From Entamoeba histolytica HM-1:IMSS (Eukaryota; Evosea; Mastigamoebida; Endamoebidae), in NCBI RefSeq assembly GCF_000208925.1, contig NW_001915111.1, forward strand, positions 1-22,642: DNA of 22,642 nucleotides, read 5' to 3'. The notes beneath the pieces were generated by a model. That model searched no databases. It had not been told where the DNA came from and worked only from the letters and a program-made list of their open reading frames with translations. The position numbers and the translations under genes are program-made. This document shows positions 1 to 7,607 of this stretch, one piece after another. Position 1 is the stretch's first letter. Every line of letters starts with the position of its first letter.

Positions 1-355
1 ATTCATTCTTTATTCTGAAATGTTGTGTATATTTATTATATTAAATGAATATGATGAATGAATATCAATATTATTGTTTATTTGATTTTAAAAAATAATA
101 AATGAATATGAAATAATGAAATAAAATAATGAAGACAATGAAATGATAATGAAATAGAATAATCTAATATTGAACAAATCAAATAAAGAATATATTGAAT
201 ATATCATTATTGTTACTTTATTATTTATTATTTCAATTATTAAATATTAATAAATTATTATTCATGAATATTTAATTGATTGATATTTTACAATTTCATT
301 TTCATTTTATTTAATAAATGAAATATAAATAATAAATGAATGAATAATAATTTAA
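1..355. repeat. AT-rich repeat, copy A, left part
   Basis: Non-coding AT-rich DNA made of short words such as aatgaata and ttaataaatg. It matches 17608-17964 almost base for base, with small indels, so it is one copy of a dispersed repeat of about 0.74 kb. The copy is interrupted at 355/2911 by a LINE and resumes at 2911. The match reaches the window start, so its left boundary is not visible. No reading frame in it looks real. Confidence 0.85.
335..355. repeat. Target-site duplication, left copy (21 bp)
   Basis: These 21 bases are identical to 2911-2931 and lie immediately outside the two ends of the minus-strand LINE. The same 21 bases occur once, uninterrupted, at 17944-17964 in the second copy of the host repeat. 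This is the pattern left by target-primed reverse transcription. Confidence 0.88.
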
Positions 356-370
356 ATAAAAAGCAATTAA

Positions 371-1510
371 TTAAGTATTAATAGAACTAGCTTCTATTCT
401 TCCTGGCTCAGGGGAGACTAATCCCGTCCCTTCGTCTTCTTCTTCAAGTAGCTCTACGGAGTATGTTTGGTTGTGATCTCCGCAGTATTCCATGACATCC
501 ATCATGTTTTTAATTACAAGGTTTTTTACTTCTTTTTCGATGTCAATTTCAATTTTTAATTCTTTAATTAATCTATTACTTTCTTTATTTACTAATCCAT
601 TTATTGAAATTACTACTGGAATTATTTTGACATCTTTTAATTTCTCTATTTTCATTAGCCTATTCTTTAATTCCTTGTACATATTTCTTTTCTTCCAATA
701 GGCTCCATTAATATTGTGATCAGCCACAATAGTCATATCAAATAATAGACCAGTTTTGTTCTTTTTATCTAACACATATATGTCTGGTCTTTTGTGGTAT
801 TGTCCATCACTTTTAGGCATTATTTGTTTGTTCCATATCATTGTGATGTCTTTATATTGGAATATTGTTTCATATGGGGGTTTTTTATATTGTTTATTTC
901 CAGTGTATTTTCTTATTAATCCCTCCCATATTATTATGCCTATATGGTCATGTTTTTCCATTTGTGATTTTTTATGACCAATGCAAGATAGTAGAATGTG
1001 CTCTACTGTTGCTATCTTGTCTTTACAAAGTGGGCAGTATTTCAATCTTTCATTTTTCATTATTTTTGCTTTCTTATACCCACAAAATATTGCTCCATCT
1101 TGCATTTTAGTTAATTGTAGGAATGCATTCTTTTTAATATTGATTAACTTCCATGCTTTCACTGTAGTAGTTTTATCTACTCCTTTTGACTCGAACCATC
1201 TTCTGAAGTGTCCACTTATTTGATGGGACTTCCATTTTTTGATGTATTGGTCGGTCAATTTCTTTATTTCTACTACTACTTCTTTTTCTTTTTTATTTTC
1301 AATCCCTTCATTTATTATTTCTTCTATTTTTGTTTCTGGGATTTTATGACCTAGGGCTTTTTTAATTCTATTCCATATTCCCTTCTTACTGTACCATCTA
1401 TCTAATATGTTATTTCCTATTTCACTTTCTCTGGTACAGTAATACATCACTGTTCTAACTAATTCATTAACATATTCGTCCCTTATATTTATTAATCATT
1501 CACCCATTTC
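371..1510 (-). pseudogene. Restriction-enzyme-like endonuclease domain of LINE copy 1
   Basis: This C-terminal part lies in a different frame from the RT and is open from about 1493 to 371. It carries the C-x2-C-x8-H-x4-C zinc-knuckle signature (983-1036, CPLC...H...C). Next comes the RPD-x14-D signature (RPD at 782-790, second D at 737-739) within KRPDIYVLDKKNK and FDMTIVADHNI, typical of the PD-(D/E)xK endonuclease of R2/R4 LINEs. The open stretch begins at a GTG, so it was not a separate gene: the upstream codons read EEMGE, stop, LINIRDEYVNE, which continues the RT C-terminus. The element ends a few bases after the stop, so its 3'UTR is very short. Confidence 0.88.
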
Positions 1511-1512
1511 TT

Positions 1513-2802
1513 CTAGAGGGACATATAACCTATCTTTGGAGTTTCACCAATGTATTTTGCCTTTCTTAAATATTTTCTTATCTCCAAATCAATTTTATCT
1601 AGGTTAGTGACTTTCCAATTTACAACTGATATTGAATATCTGAAGATAGGGATTACTTCAGTGTTTATTCTAGTAATATATCTTCTATTACTACTTTCAT
1701 CACTGTTTATTTCTTCCATCTTCTGATTCATTTTTTCTTTGATGGTTTTACAATTGAAGGTGTTATCAATTTCATCGGACTGCCATATTCCTAAGTATTT
1801 ATACAAGTCCTCACCTTCAACTACGGGGATGTTTTGCATTCCATTTGGTATTTCTTTAATGTTTTTTAATACCATTCCTGATTTTTTCTCATTCATTTCC
1901 ATCCCTATTCCACTTATTATTTCTTTAATTTCGTTGTGGATTATTCCCATTTCTTCACTACTTTCCGTCATTATTCTCAATTCATCCATATATAATGTGT
2001 GATTTGCTTTTGGGAATTTCTCTTCGATGATTTGAGAAATTACATTCATCTGAATGATGAAGAGTAGATTTGATAAGGAATCACCTTGTAAAATTCATCT
2101 ATTTAATTTAATACATCATACTTATTCATTAAATTTATAGCCGATGAATATCTTCCACCTAGTCATCATACTTTCAATAATGTCAATGATGACACCCTCT
2201 ACATTAAAATATTTTAATGTTTCAATTACCCATTCGTGGTTGACTGTGTCATATGCTTTCTTAATGTCATAATATGACTCATCATATTTTGGGTATTTTT
2301 CTTCTTTTTGCTGCTTCATCATATAACTATTAATTATTCCTTCTTTAGCAGCTAAGGATTGCAACTTACATCCCAGTTGATTTTTACTGATTTTCAATGA
2401 TTCACAATTCATGTTAAGTCTTCTGTGAATCTTTTCTTTTAATATGGAGGTAAATACTTTCATAATTACATTTGTACAACTGATAGGACGATAATTAGTG
2501 ACATCGTTCCTATCACCTCCTTTGTGGATTAATAAAGTTCTTCCACTTACCATGTCTAATGGGATGTTTTCGGGGAAGTTTAACCATTCATTAAAGATAC
2601 TAAGAATGGCTTCTCTTGATGATGACATCCTTTTCCAATAATACCCATATATAGTGTCTATTCCTGGTGCTTTCCAGTTACTTATTTTCATTATACTTAA
2701 ATTTAATTCATTTAATGTTATTATGACACTATCATAATTGATATATCTTTCATTCAATATCGTGATTTGTTTTATTTTCCAATTCTCTTTATTTAATATC
2801 AC
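1513..2802 (-). pseudogene. Reverse transcriptase domain of LINE copy 1 (broken)
   Basis: Two blocks in the same frame (2802-2122 and 2049-1513) are separated by stops. In order they show KAPGIDTIYGYYWKRM (motif 1), GRTLLIHKGGDRNDVTNYRP (motif 2), YYDIKKAYDTVNHEW (motif A with its aspartate), a degenerate motif B read as LQGDSLSN in the gap, motif C as YMDELRIM, GIGMEMNEKKSGM (motif D) and YKYLGIW (motif E), then a thumb-like helical stretch. Motif C has glutamate in place of the second catalytic aspartate of YxDD. The first codons of both blocks are not proven starts; they are internal to an originally longer protein. Identification as a LINE RT is firm; activity is very unlikely. Confidence 0.88.
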
Positions 2803-2910
2803 CTGTGTTTCATATAACGATTTCCAATATTCTAAAGTAATATCGTTATTTGGGTATATTTCATTTTTTGTTTCTTCTTTATTCTAATTTTCTTGTTAGA
2901 ATCAAACATG

Positions 2911-2931
2911 AATGAATGAATAATAATTTAA
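2911..2931. repeat. Target-site duplication, right copy (21 bp)
   Basis: Identical to 335-355. It starts directly after the truncated 5' end of LINE copy 1 (CATG in element orientation) and continues into the rest of the interrupted repeat. Confidence 0.88.
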
Positions 2932-3315
2932 TATATGAAATAATAAAAAGAAAAGAAAGATAAATAATAAAGAAATATGATGTATTTAATACATACTATA
3001 ATTTATTATCAAATAATATAATAATATCAAATGATAATTTATTTTTATTTCAAAATATTTTGCATCAATAAAAATGTTGCTAAATATTTTGCATCATTAA
3101 ATTTTGCGCTTTTTTTATTTGTTTCAATAAAATTTGCATCCTTTGTTTTTTTCATTCTTTTCTTCTTTTATCATCTCTTTTGTTTTATTACACTTTATCT
3201 TCTTTCTTTTTATCTTCTCTCCTTTCTACTTTTATTCTTTCTTCATCTTCTTCTACTTTTTACTTTCTTTTTATTCTTTTATATCATTCATTCTCTTCTT
3301 TTTCAATTATTTGCT
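2911..3315. repeat. AT-rich repeat, copy A, right part
   Basis: Continuation of the repeat from 355. It matches 17944-18350 with a few indels. It holds the motif attttgcatc at 3057-3066 and 3086-3095, a related aatttgcatc at 3131-3140, then a long pyrimidine-rich stretch (about 3140-3315). Hydrophobic reading frames here come only from T-rich sequence and are not genes. The two repeat copies diverge after about 3310, just before LINE copy 2. Confidence 0.82.
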
Positions 3316-3328
3316 TTTTTTCGTTGCC

Positions 3329-4584
3329 TACCCAAAATATGTGGAGTCATATTATGACATTAAGAAATTATATGACACAGTAAACCACGAATGGGTAAAT
3401 GAAACATTAAAATATTTTAAATATGAGTTTGTCATCAATGATATTATTGAAAGTATGATGACTAGATTGAAGATATTCATCGGCTATAAATTTAATAAAT
3501 AAGTATGATGTATTAAATTAAATAGATGAATTTTACAAGGTGATTCATTATCAAATATACTCTTCATCATTCAGATGAATGTAATTTCTCAAATCATTGA
3601 AGAGAAATTCCCAAAATCAAATCACACATTATATATGGATGAATTGAGAATAATGACGCAAAGTAGTGAAGAAATTTGAATAATCCACTGTGAAGTTAAT
3701 GATAAATACATCAAAAAATGGAAATGTCATCAAATCAGTGGATATTTTAGAAGATTGAATGAGTCAAAATGAATAGATAAAACTATTACAGTGAAAGCAT
3801 GGAAGTCCATCAATATTAAAATGAATGCATTTCTCCAATTAACTAAAATACAAGATGGTGCAATATTTTGTGTATAGAAAAACAAAAATAATGAAAAATG
3901 AAAGATTGAAATACTCAACACTTTGTAAATACAATATTGCAACAGTATAATACATTCTACTATCTTGTATTAGACATAAAAAATCACAAATAGAAAAACA
4001 TGACAATATTTGCATTATAATATTGATTAATAAGAAAATACACATGAAATAAACAATATAAAAAACCTCCATATGAAACAGTGTTCCAATATAAAGACAT
4101 TACAATGATATTGAACAAACAAATAATGCCTAAAAGTGATGGACAATACCACAAAAGACCAGACATATATGTGTTAGATAAAAAGAACAAAACTAGTCTA
4201 ATATTTGATATGACTATTGTGGCTGATCACAATATTAATTGAGTGTAAATGAAGAAAAGAAATAAGTATAAAGAATTAAAGAATATTCTAATGAAAATAG
4301 AGAAAATAAAAGATGTCAAAATAATTCCAGTAGTAATTTCAATAAATGGATTAGTAAATAACTCAAGTAATAAATTAATTAAAGAATTAAAAATTGACAT
4401 TGACATCGAAAAAGAAGTAAAAAACCTTGTAATTAAAAACATGATGGATGTCATGGAATACTGCGGAGATCACAACCAAACATACTCAATATAAATGCTA
4501 GAAGAAGATGAAGACTTGTGGATGTGATTAGTCTCCCCTGATACAGGAAGAATAGAAGAAAATTCTATTAATACGTAATTAATT
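3329..4584 (+). mobile_element. LINE copy 2, internally deleted and 5'-truncated
   Basis: Starts abruptly at tacccaaaatatgtgg, inside RT motif A (ESYYDIKKLYDTVNHEW), and runs to the same 3' end as copy 1. It has YMDELRIMT, then shortly after jumps directly to the pre-endonuclease segment (DKYIKKWKCHQISG). The region matching copy 1 positions 1249-1924 is absent. RPDIYVLDKKNK and FDMTIVADHNI are readable, but the C-x2-C part is damaged (the first cysteine reads as serine) and many stops interrupt the frame. No target-site duplication is visible. Its 3' end (4584) lacks the nine extra bases seen in copy 1. Confidence 0.85.
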
Positions 4585-4900
4585 TCTATATAAAAAACTG
4601 AACTAATATAACACAATATCTAAAATAAATAACACAAATATTAAAAGATATTTTTTATGTTTTATATAACAAGTTAATATCTATTGTAATAAATTGAAGA
4701 AAACTACTAAAAGTGTAGATGGCGTACTTCTTATAAAATAAAATTTAAACGTTGCTTTGCGGGGTTAGTATGGGTTAAATGAATAAGCAAGAAACAAATA
4801 AATTAACGTTGGTGAATTATAACTAGTATAATTAATTAATAAAACTAGTATTAAATAAATTGAAAAACTAAAAACTTAAAAACTTAAAAATAAAGCAAAA
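4585..4900 (+). promoter_or_regulatory. Upstream region of the Vps54-like gene
   Basis: No gene is seen in these 316 bases. Near the gene are actagtat repeated at 4822-4829 and 4844-4851, a TATA-like GTATTAAATAAA at 4848-4859 that resembles the Entamoeba GTATTTAAA core element, and a short direct repeat of aaaactt (about 4865-4890) ending at the start codon. A less AT-rich patch at 4749-4780 (gttgctttgcggggttag) stands out but has no recognisable tRNA or other RNA structure. The promoter reading is inference. Confidence 0.4.
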
Positions 4901-7472
4901 ATGGAAGAAAGAGAACCAATCAAGGAAACTCGTTACCATTTTGCGGTTCAATTATACCCATTTGCTGAACAAATGAAAGAAAAAAAGAAAAAAAGTTTAT
5001 CGTTAGACATTCCCCTAAATGAGCCAAAAATAAATGGTGGAGTTAGTGATTATTCATCAGAAGAGAAAAGTATTCCTCAGTTATATACAACAAAATTATC
5101 AAAGAAAAATATATCAATATTTCAACAATTTGAAGATACATTTACAAATGAAGTCACCAAAGACAAAACAGATGTATTTGAAGAAATTATGAAATACGAA
5201 TTTGGGGATGTTTGTTTTATTACTTTCTTTTTAAACATATTTGATTTAAAAAGGAGAATAATATTAATAATTATCAAAGACACTAGTTGAACATCCATTG
5301 GATATGTCAAGTAAACAAACGTTTGACATAATTTTAAAGTTCTGTAAAAAGAAAAATGACTTTTCACCAACAACTCAATCTCAATTAGACTTTGCTTATG
5401 CAAAAGAAAGGGCAACAAATTATCGAGAAATTGTCGATACAATGATTATGAAAGAAATAGACCAACAAAAATTTACATTATTAGACTCACTTGCTAGTGT
5501 AAGTGATTTAGAAGAGTCATTTGATAAAATTAAAGAAGATATGTGTGCATTATCTGAAAGATTAAAACAAACACAAAAGAATGTAAGATGGTTAATGTTA
5601 GGAAATATGAAGGAATATCAAAAATATCAAAATATAAGAATTGTTATTGATAAAATGCATTCAATAAATGAAGTTATTTCAGCTGTAAATGAAGTACAAG
5701 ATTTAGTTGAAGAAAAAGAATACAAAAAAGCAATTCAAAAAATTGAAATGGCATTAGATGTTATTGACTGTAAATTAGCAGGAATTAGATGTATTAGTAA
5801 ATGTGATTTTTATCTTAAACAAACAAGGTCTCAATTAGAGAAGTTTTTAAAAAATCCAGAAAAATTTGTATTTGAATTGTTTAATAGAATTCAATTAGTA
5901 GATGAAGTTACATATGATTTAAAAAGAAAAACAATTAAAGAAGAATTTAAAGACTTAATGCCACAGTTAATTGGATTGTTTAAAACAATTGTTGGAAGTA
6001 CTAAAATGGAAGGATTTATTGAGAAGTATTTAAAAAGTATTGAAAATATAAGACAAGACATTTGTTATGCATGTTTACCATTAGAGTTTTTAAAGAAAGA
6101 AGAATATTTAACATTAGCTATGACTAAACAAAATGATATTGAACTACCATTAGAAAGAAATAATAATTTAAAAAATTTTATAATGAAATTAAATGTAAAA
6201 GAATTTAGCAATTATTTCTTTAATATTTTAAATAAATTTGGAGAAATGGAATTACGAGCATTTCTTGTATTTGATGTTTATAAAGAAGTTAAAAAAGAAG
6301 AAAAGGTAATTGAAAGTGATGAATTAATGTTAAAAATAAATGAAAGAATTGAAGAAACAATAATGGAATATTCAATGTTATTATTATCATATGCAAATTT
6401 AAGAAATATTAAAAGAGAAGAATATAAAGAATTTGAAGAACGATATATTAACACTATTGACTTGTTACAAACAATTTCAAATGGAACATTTGAAAAATTA
6501 CATAAAATAAGATCTACCTTCTTTCAAATGTATTTTAGTACTTTATATATTTGTGGATTTGATGAAATGCTTAAAATTATTAAAATTGAAACATTTGTTG
6601 CTTTAAATGATTCAACTAATGTTATTGATCTTATTACTAAACTATCTCAAATTATAAATCCAAGTGATATCTCTTGTAGAACTTTAAAAGTACAAGACAA
6701 AATACTTCGTTATCAAGGAGAAAATTATATGATTATTGGTTGCTTAGATAATGTCGCTGCTTTTACTGAGTCATTTTTAGATGGATTTTCAACAAATGAT
6801 TCAACTGTAACTGATATGATCTTTGAAAAATCTAATCAAGTCTTTAAAACTTGGATAGATAGCACTAAAGGTTTTTATTTTATTAATGTTTTAGCTTCTG
6901 AACCACCAACTGACTATGTTTGGAAATGTGTTTGTATCCATCAGTCTATTGTATTCTTAATGAAATTAACTGAATTATTAAATGTTGCATTTATGAGAAA
7001 TGATGATGATTTAAATTCCTTAAATCAGTATTATCTAAATGAATTAAAAAATATTAGAAATCAAATTACTCAATACTTCAGAGTTATTGTTAAAAAGTAT
7101 ATTAGTAGCAAGGCTGAAGAAATGGAAGGATTTCATAATACAAAACCATTACCAGTTCCTCCCAAACCATCAGGATTAAGTAAAACAGATCCTCGAAAAA
7201 AGCCATTACCACCATCACCAGGTAATAAAAAGAATATTGTTCCAATTAAAATTAATGATGTTATTGATCAGTTAGAAAGAAATGTCAATTTCTATATTAT
7301 CAAATATTTTAATAATCAATATAAAGAAGAAATTATGAAAGATGAAGAAAACGTTCTCAATTCAATAGAAAGAGACTTTTCTGCAAATTTAACAGAAGAA
7401 AATTATAAAACAAAAATTAGTTCAGATATTTCATTTATTAGAGAGGAAGTAGTTAAATTATTAATGGATTAA
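4901..7472 (+). CDS. Vps54-like subunit of the GARP tethering complex (two exons)
   Basis: Vps54 is a subunit of GARP, which tethers endosome-derived vesicles at the trans-Golgi network. Exon 1 is 4901-5209 (103 codons from ATG); exon 2 ends at 7472, giving about 832-833 residues. The body is helical. Residues about 170-280 match the Vps54 N-terminal pattern: a coiled-coil stretch, then VQDLVEEKEYKKAIQKIEMA and LDVIDCKLAGIRCISKC, like the family's block of ALDLI, a short linker, EL.GIH and FRHL. Later, RYQGENYMIIGCLDNVAAF resembles the Vps54 C-terminal domain. A proline-rich insert near residues 722-751 (PLPVPPKP, KPLPPSPG) is not standard. Exon 2 has no ATG at its upstream edge (5298 is TTG), which supports splicing. 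It could instead be the related Vps50/syndetin; Vps54 fits better. Confidence 0.68.
5210..5279 (+). other. Spliceosomal intron in the Vps54-like gene (70 or 73 nt)
   Basis: The donor at 5210 reads GTTTGTT, the Entamoeba 5' splice consensus, directly after an in-phase GAT codon. The obvious acceptor TAG ends at 5286 but would put exon 2 out of frame. An acceptor AAG ending at 5279 keeps the frame (exon 2 opens TLVEHPLD, 833 residues). A donor at 5214 with the TAG at 5286 (73 nt) also keeps it (832 residues). The presence of an intron is well supported; its exact edges are not. Confidence 0.72.
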
Positions 7473-7607
7473 AAGTCATTTAATTGTCTTTTTCTTTATT
7501 CTTTCATTTATTTTTTATTGTTTTGTTAATAACAAAAAAAAAATTAAAAGAAAATTAATAATTATTACTATTAAATTAGAACTATAAAACACCATTATTA
7601 TCTGTTT
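7473..7607 (+). promoter_or_regulatory. Short spacer with GAAC and TATA-like words upstream of PI3K
   Basis: This 135-bp spacer must hold the 3' end of the Vps54-like gene and the PI3K promoter. TAGAACTATAAAAC at 7577-7590 combines a GAAC word (7579-7582, compare the Entamoeba GAAC element) with a TATA-like TATAAAA, ending about 18 bases before the ATG. The fit to Entamoeba core elements is by eye. Confidence 0.4.

Larger units (their letters stand above)
356..2910 (-). mobile_element. LINE copy 1, R2/R4-type non-LTR retrotransposon, 5'-truncated
   Basis: A 2555-bp minus-strand element encoding a reverse transcriptase followed by a restriction-enzyme-like endonuclease, the order seen in R2/R4-type LINEs including the Entamoeba LINEs. 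The 3' end lies at 356-365 and the 5' end at 2910. It is 5'-truncated, because copy 3 carries related sequence upstream of the equivalent point (14914). A perfect 21-bp duplication flanks it and the empty site survives at 17944-17964. The reading frame is broken by stops near 2122, 2116 and 2092, by a frameshift near 1513 and by a TGA near 1496, so this copy is dead. It is the only copy here that keeps the RT thumb region and the complete endonuclease. Confidence 0.9.

Noticed and set aside
492..1223. Plus-strand reading frames opposite the LINE endonuclease
   Set aside because: Phe/Leu/Ile-rich mirror images of the minus-strand endonuclease, with no family likeness.
1988..1999. YMDE as a sequencing error
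   Set aside because: The same codons occur in three separate copies on both strands.
2085..2124. The shared stop block in the LINEs as a tiny intron (GTATG ... AAATAG, 23 bases)
   Set aside because: It is much too short for a spliceosomal intron, removing it leaves the TAA in place, and copy 3 reads AGA GGA where the TAG A would be.
3031..3383. Hydrophobic frames suggesting membrane proteins in the pyrimidine-rich repeat (also at 18057-18390)
   Set aside because: They arise from T/C-rich repeat DNA; the frame at 3134-3502 merely runs from repeat into the LINE.
3329..4584. Alternative genetic code explaining the many TGA and TAA codons in the LINE frames
   Set aside because: The host genes (PI3K, RPL9, Vps11-like) use none of the stop codons internally, and the LINE stops mostly sit where another copy has GGA or TGG, so they are ordinary mutations.
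4749..4795. tRNA or other RNA gene in the less AT-rich patch
   Set aside because: No cloverleaf pairing and no B-box (GGTTCRANNCC) could be found.
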